Below are positions 35,189-44,018 of a stretch of DNA of 64,000 nt, one piece after another. The position numbers and the translations under genes are program-made. Position 1 is the stretch's first letter. Each line of letters starts with the position of its first letter. Where the stretch lies: positions 310,001-374,000 of the forward strand of contig JASCNX010000004.1 of the NCBI GenBank assembly GCA_029968055.1, in the 5' to 3' direction. Source of the DNA: Xenophilus aerolatus. Lineage in GTDB: Bacteria; Pseudomonadota; Gammaproteobacteria; Burkholderiales; Burkholderiaceae_C. Below the pieces are notes generated by a model that saw only the letters and a program-made list of their open reading frames with translations, was not told the DNA's origin and ran no database searches.

Positions 35189-35207
35189 TGGTCAGCCAGT
35201 GGTCAGC
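35189..35207. promoter_or_regulatory. Direct repeats upstream of tctB
   Basis: TGGTCAGC occurs at 35189-35196 and 35200-35207, exactly 11 bases apart, about one helical turn. Such spacing is typical of OmpR-family sites, the class of TctD regulators. No regulator gene adjoins. Confidence 0.35.
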
Positions 35208-35301
35208 TTCGATGTGGATTCCACCTAGCGGCGGATCAGGGAAAACCCTTCGCGCAGCGCCAGGCTGCACCCCCTGGGGTGCGGGTCGTGGGAAGGAACG
35301 G

Positions 35302-37101
35302 CTAATCGAGCGGCGGGGTGGCGCTCAGCACTTCATCGAGCGTGGTCAGCCCCTCGGCCACGCGCAGCACGCCGGCCAGGCGCAGCGGGCGCATGCCGTC
35401 GGCCATGCCCTGGCGGCGCAGCGCGTCGATGCTGGGCGCCTTGTTCAGCAGGCCCTTGAAGGCCTCGCTCACGGTGAGCAGTTCGTACAGCCCCATGCGG
35501 CCGCGAAAGCCGGTCATGCGGCAGTCGACGCAGCCCACGGGCCTGTACGCGCTCACGTTGCCGGTGATCTTCCAGGGCGCGACCACCTCGCCGAGTTGCT
35601 CGCGCGTGACGGACTCGTCGGGCTGCTTGCAAAGGGGGCACAGCGTGCGCACCAGCCGCTGTGCCAGCACGCCCAGCAGCGTTGCATTGATGAGGTAGGC
35701 CGGCACGCCCAGCTCCATCAGCCGGGTGGTGGCGCTGGGTGCGTCGTTGGTGTGCAGGGTGCTGAACACCAGGTGGCCGGTGAGCGCGGCCTGCACCGCC
35801 ATCTCGGCGGTGTCGAGGTCGCGCACCTCGCCGACCATGATGATGTCCGGGTCCTGCCGCATCAGCGCGCGCAGGCCCTCGGTGAAGCCGAAGTCCAGCT
35901 GCGGCTGCACCTGCGTCTGGTTGAAGGCCGGCTCGATCATCTCGATCGGGTCCTCCACCGTGCTGACGTTGACCTCCTCGGTCGCCACGCGCTTGAGCGT
36001 GGAGTACAGCGTGGTGCTCTTGCCCGAACCGGTCGGCCCGGTGACGAGGATGATGCCGTGCGGCCGCTTGACCAGCGCCTGCCAGCGCTGCGCATCGTGG
36101 GGCGGAAAGCCCAGCGCGTCGAGGTCCTTCACCGCGGTGTCGGGATCGAAGATGCGCATGACCATCTTCTCGCCGAAGGCCGTGGGCAGGGTCGACAGGC
36201 GCATTTCCACCTCGTCGCCGCGCTGGTTGCGGGTCTTGATGCGGCCGTCCAGCGGGCGGCGCTTCTCGACCACGTCCATGCGGCCCAGCAGCTTGATGCG
36301 GGCCACCATGGCACTCATCACGCCCAGAGGCATCTGGTAGGCCGGGTGCAGCACGCCGTCGATGCGAAAGCGGATCACGCCCTGCTCGCGCCGCGGCTCC
36401 AGGTGGATGTCGGAGGCGCGCTGGTCGAAGGCGTACTGCCACAGCCAGTCCACCACCTGCACCACGCTCTGGTCGTTGGCGTCGAGCTGCTTGTTGTTCT
36501 TGCCCAGTTCCACGAGCTGCTCGAAGCTCGCGGCGGTGTTGCCGCCACCGGCCTTCTGCGCTGCACGCACCGACTTGGCCAGGGCGAAGAACTCGGCGGT
36601 GTAGCGCTGGATGTCGGTCGGGTTGGCCACCACGCGGCGCACGCTGCGCCGCGACTGGCGCTGCACTTCCGCGATCCAGTCGGTGAGGAAGGGCTCGGCC
36701 GTGGCCACCACCACCTCGGAGGCCGTGACCTGCACCGGCAGCACCTTGTGGCGCTCGGCGTAGGCGGCGCTCATGGTGTCGGCCACCTTGCCCACGTCGA
36801 CCTTGAGCGGGTCGACGCGCAGATAGGCCAGGCCCGCGCGGCTGGCCAGCCACTGCGTGAGGGCCTCCAGGTCGAGCGGCTTGCCGTCGGACTCGCGGGT
36901 CATGGCCACGCTGGCCAGGCGCACCAGCGGATGCTGGCGGCTCTCGGCCTGGGCGCAGCGGTCGATGGTGCGCTGCGCCTCGGTGGGCGAGATCACCCCG
37001 TCGCGCGCCAGCCACTCGATGACGGCACGCAGCTGCAGCGGGCCTTCGGGCTGCGGGGCGGACCGGCCGGCGGGGTGGTTGGAAGCGGGAACAGCGCTCA
37101 T
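35302..37101 (-). CDS. GspE/PilB-family secretion/pilus ATPase (solitary)
   Basis: This 599-residue AAA-type ATPase has an N-terminal MshEN-like domain (residues 20-190), then LEPRREQGVIRFRIDG, Walker A GPTGSGKST at 355-363, the Asp box (TVEDPIEMIEPAF), Walker B MVGEVRDLDTAEMAV and the His box TLHTNDAP. A zinc-binding pair CPLC/CVDC is present near the C-terminal part. No other pilus or secretion genes are in the window, so its machine is elsewhere. Its start overlaps the previous stop (ATGA). It could power type IV pilus or type II secretion. Confidence 0.88.
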   Translation of the reverse strand: MSAVPASNHPAGRSAPQPEGPLQLRAVIEWLARDGVISPTEAQRTIDRCAQAESRQHPLVRLASVAMTRESDGKPLDLEALTQWLASRAGLAYLRVDPLKVDVGKVADTMSAAYAERHKVLPVQVTASEVVVATAEPFLTDWIAEVQRQSRRSVRRVVANPTDIQRYTAEFFALAKSVRAAQKAGGGNTAASFEQLVELGKNNKQLDANDQSVVQVVDWLWQYAFDQRASDIHLEPRREQGVIRFRIDGVLHPAYQMPLGVMSAMVARIKLLGRMDVVEKRRPLDGRIKTRNQRGDEVEMRLSTLPTAFGEKMVMRIFDPDTAVKDLDALGFPPHDAQRWQALVKRPHGIILVTGPTGSGKSTTLYSTLKRVATEEVNVSTVEDPIEMIEPAFNQTQVQPQLDFGFTEGLRALMRQDPDIIMVGEVRDLDTAEMAVQAALTGHLVFSTLHTNDAPSATTRLMELGVPAYLINATLLGVLAQRLVRTLCPLCKQPDESVTREQLGEVVAPWKITGNVSAYRPVGCVDCRMTGFRGRMGLYELLTVSEAFKGLLNKAPSIDALRRQGMADGMRPLRLAGVLRVAEGLTTLDEVLSATPPLD

Positions 37102-37853
37102 GGAGAAACCGGTTTGAAGACCCGCAGCCACTTGGACGCAGGCAGACCCCAGCGAGTCTGGATGCTTTGGGCCTGCTCGGCAAGGCGCTCGCGTTTCGGG
37201 CGCTGCGCAGTGCGTTGCGCGAGGACGACCGTGTTGCCCTCCCGCGTGGGCCTGAAGGCCCACAGCGCCTCGGTGCCGAAGGCGGCGCCGATCTTCTCCA
37301 GGCTGCGCTCGTAGCTCGACGAACGGCCGAAGAGGTTGACCGTCATGCAGCCGTCCTCGGTCAGCAGGCGCCGGCAGTCGGCGTAGAACGCTTCGCTGTC
37401 GAGCACCGGTGCCGCAGCCTCGTGGTCGTACAGGTCGACCTGCAGCGCGTCGACGGTGCCCTGCCATTCGGCACGCCGGACCTCTTCGGCCGCATCGGCA
37501 ATGACCACGCGCAGCTTGGCGTCGTCGGGCGGCAGCTTGAACCAGCCGCGGCAGGCGGCCAGCACCTGCGGGTTCAGCTCGACGGCCGTCGTGCGCATGC
37601 GCAGCTGCTTGCGGCAGAACTTGGTCAGCGCCGCGGCGCCCAGCCCCAGTTGCATCGCATGGCGCTGCGCGACGCTCGCGGGCTCCACGAAGAGCAGCCA
37701 GGCCATCATGCGCTGCACGTACTCCAGCTCGATCTCGTAGGGCGCATCCAGGCGCATCGAGCCCTGGATCCACTCGGTGCCCAGGTGCAGGTACCGGGTA
37801 TCGCCCCAGTCGGAGAAGTTGACCTCGGGCAGGTCGGGTCGGCGCGCTGCCAT
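37098..37853 (-). CDS. Spermidine synthase-like protein
   Basis: This 251-residue Rossmann-fold protein of the SpeE-like family shows TRYLHLGTEWIQGSMRLDAPY, the SAM/dcSAM loop QLGLGAAALTKFC, TAVELNPQVLAAC and LQVDLYDHEAAAP. The gatekeeper residues for polyamine transfer are not obvious, so it may be a methyltransferase-like relative instead of a true spermidine synthase. It overlaps the upstream DNA glycosylase by one base and the downstream ATPase by four. The start at 37853 (MAARRPDLPEVNF) fits; a longer frame is not supported. Confidence 0.8.
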   Translation of the reverse strand: MAARRPDLPEVNFSDWGDTRYLHLGTEWIQGSMRLDAPYEIELEYVQRMMAWLLFVEPASVAQRHAMQLGLGAAALTKFCRKQLRMRTTAVELNPQVLAACRGWFKLPPDDAKLRVVIADAAEEVRRAEWQGTVDALQVDLYDHEAAAPVLDSEAFYADCRRLLTEDGCMTVNLFGRSSSYERSLEKIGAAFGTEALWAFRPTREGNTVVLAQRTAQRPKRERLAEQAQSIQTRWGLPASKWLRVFKPVSP

Positions 37854-38431
37854 CAGGCCAGCCCGTGCGCCGACATCACCGCGCGCCAGGCCTCGAGCTT
37901 GCGCGCGAAGGACCAGGCCGCGTTGGCCGGGCTGGTGGAAGGCAACTTGTAGAACCGAACCTCCGCGCTCGGCTCTGGCGTGTCCTCGCTGTTCCCCGAG
38001 GCGGTGCCCAGGTGCGCCGCCACCACGCCGGCGTGCCTGAAGCTCTCGCCACCGTTGTGAGCGATGGCCGACAGGCGCGGCAGCCGCAAGGCGGCGATGT
38101 CGTTGACCTCGGCGTCGCGGATCGCCGCGTCCAGGCTGCCGGCACGGCGGCAGCGGGCGTACACGTCCCACAGGCCGAGCCCGCGATCGAGCAGCCATTC
38201 GCTACGTTTTTGATAGCTGTCCGCGCCCGTGGGCAGCGGCTCGGCGGGCCAGATGGCTTGCAAGATCTTCCAGAACTGGTTTTGCGGGTGCGCATAATAC
38301 TGCCGCGCCGCGAGCGAGCGCACGCCCGGGAAGCTGCCGAGCACCAGCACCGCCGTGCGCTCACCGACCACCGGCGGCAGGCCTTCGAGCAGGGGCACGT
38401 CGTCGGGGCCGGCTTCGGGGGATGGCGTCAT
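37853..38431 (-). CDS. Uracil-DNA glycosylase superfamily protein (DNA-deoxyinosine glycosylase type)
   Basis: The 192-residue protein shows the motif-1 segment VLGSFPGVRSLAARQYYAHPQNQFWKIL and motif 2 LPSTSPANA, matching the hypoxanthine/mismatch (family 6-like) branch, which removes deaminated bases. Residues 71-80 (TGADSYQKRS) look out of place and coincide with a 17-base dispersed repeat at 38202-38218 that keeps the reading frame. It heads a three-gene overlapping operon. It is divergent from MscS. Confidence 0.83.
   Translation of the reverse strand: MTPSPEAGPDDVPLLEGLPPVVGERTAVLVLGSFPGVRSLAARQYYAHPQNQFWKILQAIWPAEPLPTGADSYQKRSEWLLDRGLGLWDVYARCRRAGSLDAAIRDAEVNDIAALRLPRLSAIAHNGGESFRHAGVVAAHLGTASGNSEDTPEPSAEVRFYKLPSTSPANAAWSFARKLEAWRAVMSAHGLA
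38202..38218. repeat. Dispersed repeat copy inside the DNA glycosylase gene
   Basis: On the minus strand it reads GCTATCAAAAACGTAGC, 15/17 identical to the copy before ribF at 11579-11595. It encodes residues of the glycosylase in frame. Confidence 0.5.
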
Positions 38432-38460
38432 CGCTTCGGTACTACAGGAGGGGAAGCAGC

Positions 38461-39282
38461 ATGGAACACCTCAACGCCGCCGCGGCTTGGGCGTTCGTCA
38501 CCACCCAGGGCGTCGATTTTGGCCTGAAGGCGCTGGGCGCCATCGCCGCCTGGATCGTCGGCCGCTGGCTGATCCGCATGGCGCTGCGGATGGCGGGCAG
38601 CGCGCTGCAGCGGGGCCGCTCGCTGGATCCGACGCTGACCCACTACCTGGTGTCGATCCTGAGCGTGGCCCTGAACGTCGCGCTCATCCTGGCCATCCTG
38701 GAGATGTTCGGCGTCAGGACCACCTCCTTTGCCGCCCTGCTGGCGGGCGCGGGCCTGGCGATCGGCACCGCCTGGGGCGGCCTGCTCACGCACTTCGCGG
38801 CCGGCGTCTTCCTGCAGGTGCTGCGCCCCTACCGGGTGGGCGACTTCGTCACGGTGGCCGGCGTCAGCGGCACGGTGAAGGAACTGGGCCTGTTCGGCAC
38901 CACGCTGATCCTGCCGGACAACGTGGTCGCCACCATCGGCAACAACAGCGTGCTGTCGGGCACGATCCAGAACTTCAGCACGCTGGCCTATCGCCGCGTC
39001 GATACCACCGCGAAGGTGGCGAACAGCGTCGACGTGAAGGACGCGATCGCGCGGCTGAAGACCGCCGTGGCGGCGATCCCGAACGTGGCCAGCACGCCGC
39101 CACCGGACATCGAGATCCTGCAGTTCACGCCGGAGGGGCCGCTGCTGGCCGTGCGCCCCTACACCCACACCGACCACTACTGGCAGGTGTATTTCGACAC
39201 CCACAAGGCGATCGTCGACACCTTCGGCGCCGCGGGCTACCCGGTGCCCGAAACCCCGACGGTGCAGCGCCAGCTGGCCTGA
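38461..39282 (+). CDS. Small-conductance mechanosensitive channel (MscS family)
   Basis: This 273-residue MscS-type channel has three N-terminal helices with the pore helix LAGAGLAIGTAWGGLLTHFAAGVFLQVLRPYRVGDFV (G/A-rich TM3), the beta domain VTVAGVSGTVKELGLFGTTLILPDN and an alpha/beta C-terminal domain. It releases solutes upon osmotic downshock. The ATG at 38461 (MEHLNAAAAW) has GAGGGGAAG upstream; a longer frame starts in the divergent glycosylase region. A hairpin terminator follows. Confidence 0.92.
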   Translation: MEHLNAAAAWAFVTTQGVDFGLKALGAIAAWIVGRWLIRMALRMAGSALQRGRSLDPTLTHYLVSILSVALNVALILAILEMFGVRTTSFAALLAGAGLAIGTAWGGLLTHFAAGVFLQVLRPYRVGDFVTVAGVSGTVKELGLFGTTLILPDNVVATIGNNSVLSGTIQNFSTLAYRRVDTTAKVANSVDVKDAIARLKTAVAAIPNVASTPPPDIEILQFTPEGPLLAVRPYTHTDHYWQVYFDTHKAIVDTFGAAGYPVPETPTVQRQLA

Positions 39283-39317
39283 AGGGCCACACCTCGCGGC
39301 CCGACCGCCCATGAAAA

Positions 39318-39341
39318 AACCCGCCGAGGCGGGTTCTTGTT
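39318..39341. terminator. Bidirectional terminator
   Basis: Stem AACCCGCC (39318-39325) / GGCGGGTT (39328-39335), with an A-tract before it and TTCTTGTT after. It can end both the MscS transcript and the convergent repeat-protein transcript. Confidence 0.8.
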
Positions 39342-39355
39342 CATGAGCGCAGGGC

Positions 39356-39787
39356 TCACTGCTTCTTGACGGCTTCGTTCTGCGCCGTGCCCGGGATCTT
39401 CTCGCCGATCTTGTTCCCGGCGCTGCGCATGCCGTCGGCTGCTGCATGGCCGGCGTTCTCGGTGGCGTCGACGGCCTTGGTGGCGCCCTTCTTGGTCGCG
39501 CCGTAGGCCTTCTTGCTCGTGTCCTTGGTGGCGTTGTAGGCCTTCTTGGTGCCGCGCTCGGTGGCGTCGACGGCACGCTCGGTGGTGTTCTTGGTCGCGC
39601 TCCAGGCCTTCTTGGCGCCGCGCTCGGTGGCGTCCACGGCTTCCTTGCCGGTCTCCTTGGCCCGTTCCGTCACGGTGGGCTGGGTCGTGGTGGTGGTGGT
39701 GGTCGTCTGCGCGACGGCCGAGAGGCCCGCGGATGCGAAGGCCAGTGCCAGCACGGCGGGAAGGATGCGAAGGGTCGAGTTGCTCAT
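39356..39787 (-). CDS. Secreted LEA-like protein with six 11-residue repeats
   Basis: The 143-residue product has a signal peptide (residues 1-26, ending AVA), a run of eight Thr (28-35), then six consecutive 11-mers from residue 50 to 115. Units such as AVDATERGAKK, AWSATKNTTER, AYNATKDTSKK and AYGATKKGATK share the form A-(V/W/Y)-x-A-T-(E/K)-x-x-x-x-(K/R). This is the pattern of group 3 LEA proteins, which are disordered or amphipathic-helical and protect cells against drying. The C-terminus returns to unrelated residues (GNKIGEKIPGTAQ). AAAGGAGT precedes the start. It stands alone between two other units; role in desiccation or envelope stress is inference. Confidence 0.75.
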   Translation of the reverse strand: MSNSTLRILPAVLALAFASAGLSAVAQTTTTTTTTQPTVTERAKETGKEAVDATERGAKKAWSATKNTTERAVDATERGTKKAYNATKDTSKKAYGATKKGATKAVDATENAGHAAADGMRSAGNKIGEKIPGTAQNEAVKKQ

Positions 39788-39947
39788 GGGTACTCCTTTG
39801 AAGTCGTCGGGATTCGAAGTGGTCGAGGTGGTCCTGCCACTGTGATCGAACGGCCGACCGAAACCCAAGGATGACATCAAAGAAGACGCAAAAAGCACCG
39901 TGGCGGCGGGTCGCGACTTCGGCCTACGGGCCGTGTCGGCGCTTTCA

Positions 39948-40841
39948 CTACAGGGCAGCGGCGCCTGCGTTACCCGGAGCAGCCGCAACGCCCTGGGCCG
40001 CCGGTCTGGTGGCCAGGAGCGTGGTCAGCCGCGGCATGGCCTCGCAGGCGTTGCGGGTGGTGGCTTCGGCCAGCGCCGGCACGGCCATGCCGCGCAACTG
40101 GGCCACCACGGCGGCGATGCGCGGCAGCTCCGACGGCTCGTTGCGGCCCTGCGCCTGCCCGGCGTCGCGCTCGGCCTGGGTGCGGTAGAGCCAGTGCGGC
40201 GGGATGTCCGGCGCGTCGGTCTCCAGCACGATCGCCTCCAGCGGCACCGCGGCTGCCAGCCGCCGCAACTGCAGGGCGCGGTCGAAGGTGACGGCACCGC
40301 CGAAGCCCAGCTTCAGTCCCAGCTCGATGCAGGCCAGCGCCTGTTGCTCGCTGCCGTTGAAGGCGTGCGCGATGCCGCGCCACGGCCGGCCGCGGCCCAC
40401 CTGGCGCAGGTGCTTGAGCACCTGGTCGACCGAACGCCGGACATGGATCAGCACCGGCAGGTCGTGCGCCCGGGCCAGTTCGAGCTGGCGGTGGAAGATG
40501 CGGGCCTGTTTCGCCGCGTCCAGGTCTTTCACGAAGTGGTCGAGGCCGATCTCGCCGACCGCCACCAGCCGGGGATCGGCCGCATGCCGGGCCAGTTCGG
40601 CCTCGAGCCGGTCCAGGTCGGCATCGCCGGCCTCACGGGTGCACAGGGGGTGCACACCGAGCGCGTAGGCATCGTGCTGCCGGTGCGCGAGCGCGCGCAC
40701 GGTGTCGAAATTGAAGGCCGCCACCGCGGGGATGACGCACAGCGCGACACCCGCCGCCCGCGTGCGGGCATGCACCTCGGTGGCCTGCGCACCGAATTCG
40801 GGCGCGTCGAGGTGACAGTGTGTATCGACGAACGAAGCCAT
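39948..40841 (-). CDS. TatD-family hydrolase (metal-dependent DNase)
   Basis: This 297-residue TIM-barrel metallo-hydrolase has FVDTHCHLD (residues 4-12), VGEIGLDHF, LPVLIHVRRS, AHAFNGSEQQ and LETDAPDIPP, all metal-binding motifs of TatD/YjjV proteins. It probably degrades DNA or removes damaged ends. It is a lone gene. The ATG at 40841 is favoured because the barrel starts immediately (MASFVDTHCH); longer frames over the divergent protease are shadows. The last ~20 residues are Ala-rich. Confidence 0.88.
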   Translation of the reverse strand: MASFVDTHCHLDAPEFGAQATEVHARTRAAGVALCVIPAVAAFNFDTVRALAHRQHDAYALGVHPLCTREAGDADLDRLEAELARHAADPRLVAVGEIGLDHFVKDLDAAKQARIFHRQLELARAHDLPVLIHVRRSVDQVLKHLRQVGRGRPWRGIAHAFNGSEQQALACIELGLKLGFGGAVTFDRALQLRRLAAAVPLEAIVLETDAPDIPPHWLYRTQAERDAGQAQGRNEPSELPRIAAVVAQLRGMAVPALAEATTRNACEAMPRLTTLLATRPAAQGVAAAPGNAGAAAL

Positions 40842-40931
40842 GCGGTCATGATGCATCAAGGCATGCGCCTGGGAACAAAGCGTGCTACTGTGAAACCGTT
40901 CCCCCCACGCTTTTCCGCCGGAGGTGCATCC

Positions 40932-41924
40932 ATGCGCAGGCCTGCCCGCTACAGCCGCTCGCCCCGAAGCTCGCCGCCGACCGAGGAGGTCGCCGCTGAC
41001 GCGATCGTGCCCGACGCCGGCGCATCCCTGGGCGGGTCGCCGCCGACGGCGACGCCCGCGGCCCCCCGCCGAACCCCAGGTCGAGCGGCCTGGGTGCTGG
41101 TGCTTGCCGTGGCGATGGGGGCGGCGGCAGGCGCCGGCTACCTGTGGCCCCGCGCCGGCGGCCACACGCTGACGCAGAAGGACATCGACGCGGCCGTGCT
41201 GCGCACGCTGCAGACCAACACCCTCCCCTCCCCCGCCGCCAAGGCGGCCGACATCATCCGGCCCTCGGTCGTGCGGGTGGTCGGCTACGGCGAGGAGAAG
41301 AAGACGCCCGAAGCCAAGACCGAGAAGCGCGGCCGGAACATGGCCAAGGGCAAGCCGCCGGAGGCCGACGGCCCGCCCGGCGAGGTCGAGCGCGGCGTCG
41401 GCACCGGCGTGGTGATCGTCGACAAGGGCGTGATCCTGACCAACCTGCACGTGGTCGCCGGCGCCGACAAGATCCGCGTCACCTTCTTCGACGGCCTGGA
41501 GTCGCCCGCCACCATCACCGGCGTGCAGCCCGAGAACGACCTGGCGGTGCTGCAGGCCCAGAAGATCCCCGACGACCTGGTGGCCGCGACCATGCGCTCC
41601 ACCGCCGACCTGCGGCCCGGCGACCAGGTGGCCGCCGTGGGCTTTCCCTTCGGCATCGGGCCCTCCGTGTCGGCCGGCGTGGTGTCGGGGCTCAAGCGCT
41701 CCTTCCGCTCGCCCGAGGGCAAGCAGGAGCTGGGCAACCTGATCCAGTTCGACGCCGCGGCCAACCCCGGCAACTCGGGCGGCCCCCTGATCAACATGGA
41801 CGGCGAGGTGCTCGGCGTGGTCACCGCCATCCTCAACCCGACGCAGCAGCGCACTTTCATCGGCATCGGTTTCGCCGTGCCGATCGAGAACGCCGCCAGC
41901 GCCGCCGGCTCACCGCCCTTCTGA
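40932..41924 (+). CDS. Membrane-anchored HtrA-like serine protease without PDZ domain
   Basis: The 330-residue protein has a cytoplasmic proline- and Ala-rich N-terminus, a single TM helix at about 53-70, then a trypsin-like domain with His173 (LTNLHVVAGAD), Asp203 (ENDLAVLQ) and Ser282 (PGNSGGPLIN). A charged, Lys/Glu/Gly-rich insertion (about 120-155) lies between the first strands. Unlike DegP/DegS no PDZ follows; the chain ends shortly after the catalytic domain (AVPIENAASAAG). GGAGGTG precedes the ATG at 40932. It is followed 40 bases on by MoxR, suggesting shared expression and a link to the MoxR/VWA complex. Confidence 0.83.
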   Translation: MRRPARYSRSPRSSPPTEEVAADAIVPDAGASLGGSPPTATPAAPRRTPGRAAWVLVLAVAMGAAAGAGYLWPRAGGHTLTQKDIDAAVLRTLQTNTLPSPAAKAADIIRPSVVRVVGYGEEKKTPEAKTEKRGRNMAKGKPPEADGPPGEVERGVGTGVVIVDKGVILTNLHVVAGADKIRVTFFDGLESPATITGVQPENDLAVLQAQKIPDDLVAATMRSTADLRPGDQVAAVGFPFGIGPSVSAGVVSGLKRSFRSPEGKQELGNLIQFDAAANPGNSGGPLINMDGEVLGVVTAILNPTQQRTFIGIGFAVPIENAASAAGSPPF

Positions 41925-41964
41925 CGACACCGCCATCCTGCCTCTTGCCCCTGGAGAACGCCGC

Positions 41965-42967
<1,003 letters not shown>

Positions 42968-42987
<20 letters not shown>

Positions 42988-43960
42988 GAAATCGCTGCCG
43001 GCCGCGGCAGCCAACGACGCCCTGCCCGAGGGCGGTGCGGCCGAGCGCGCGCTGCGCCGCCTCGAATGGACCGTCATCCGCCGCCTCGACGGCCTGCTGC
43101 AGGGCAACTACCGCACCCTGATGCGCGGCGCCGGCCTGGACCTGGCCGACCTGCGCGAATACCAGCTGCACGACGACGTTCGCCACATCGACTGGAACGT
43201 GACGGCACGCCTGCAGCAGCCGCACGTGCGCGTATTCACCGAGGACCGCGAGATGGCGGCCTGGTTCGTGCTCGACCTGAGCCGCTCGGTGGATTTCGGT
43301 TCCGGCACGCGGGCCAAGCGCGAAATCTCGCAAGGCTTCGTCGGCGTGCTGGCGCGCCTGCTCACGCGGCACGGCAACCGGGTCGGTGCACTGGTTTACG
43401 GCACCGACCTCGAACACGTGCTGCCGCCGCGCAGTGGCCGCCAGCATGTGCTGCGCCTGCTGCATGCGATGGCCCGCCGCGCGCCGGAGTCCAAGGCCGA
43501 CAAGGCGCAGGGCATGACCCGCCTGTCGGACCTGCTGCGCTCGGCCGCGGTGATGATGCCGCGGCGCGCCACGGTGTTCGTGGTGTCCGACTTCCTGAGC
43601 GAGCCCGGCTGGGAGAAGCCGCTGGGCCAGCTCGCGCAGCGCCACGAGGTGATCGCGGTGCGCCTGTTCGATCCGCTGGAGCTGGAGCTGCCCGACCTGG
43701 GCCTGGTGCCGCTGCGCGATGCCGAGACGGGCGAGCAGCTGTGGGTCGACACGCACGACCGGGGCTTTCGCAAGCGCTTCGCGCGCATCGCCGCCGAGCG
43801 CGAACAGACGCTGCGCGACGCGCTGACGCGTGCCGGCGTCGACGCGCTGGAACTCTCGACCGACGACGACTTGGTCGAGGCCATCGTGCGCTTCGCCGAC
43901 ATGCGCAAGCGCCGCGTGCGCGCCTTGCCGGCGGCCGGTGCGCGCGGGGCCGCCGCATGA
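42968..43960 (+). CDS. DUF58 domain protein
   Basis: The 330-residue DUF58 protein is the usual partner of MoxR. The hallmark is LREYQLHDDVRHIDWNVTARLQQPHVRVF, followed by a VWA-like fold (LDLSRSVDFGSG) that has a degenerate metal site. It is cytoplasmic or membrane-associated. It overlaps moxR by 20 bases, and its stop overlaps a short ATG pair (43957-43962), then a VWA gene starts 58 bases on. No DUF4381 gene intervenes, unlike many such clusters. Confidence 0.88.
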
Positions 43961-44018
43961 TGATCGAGCCGATGACGACCAACCCACCCGGCCCTGCCGA
44001 TCGCCCCGGAGCATCGCC

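Noticed and set aside
39690-39712. Trinucleotide run coding Thr8 as a phase-variable tract
   Set aside because: Changes would come in threes and keep the frame, so it is not a switch; it is just part of the protein.
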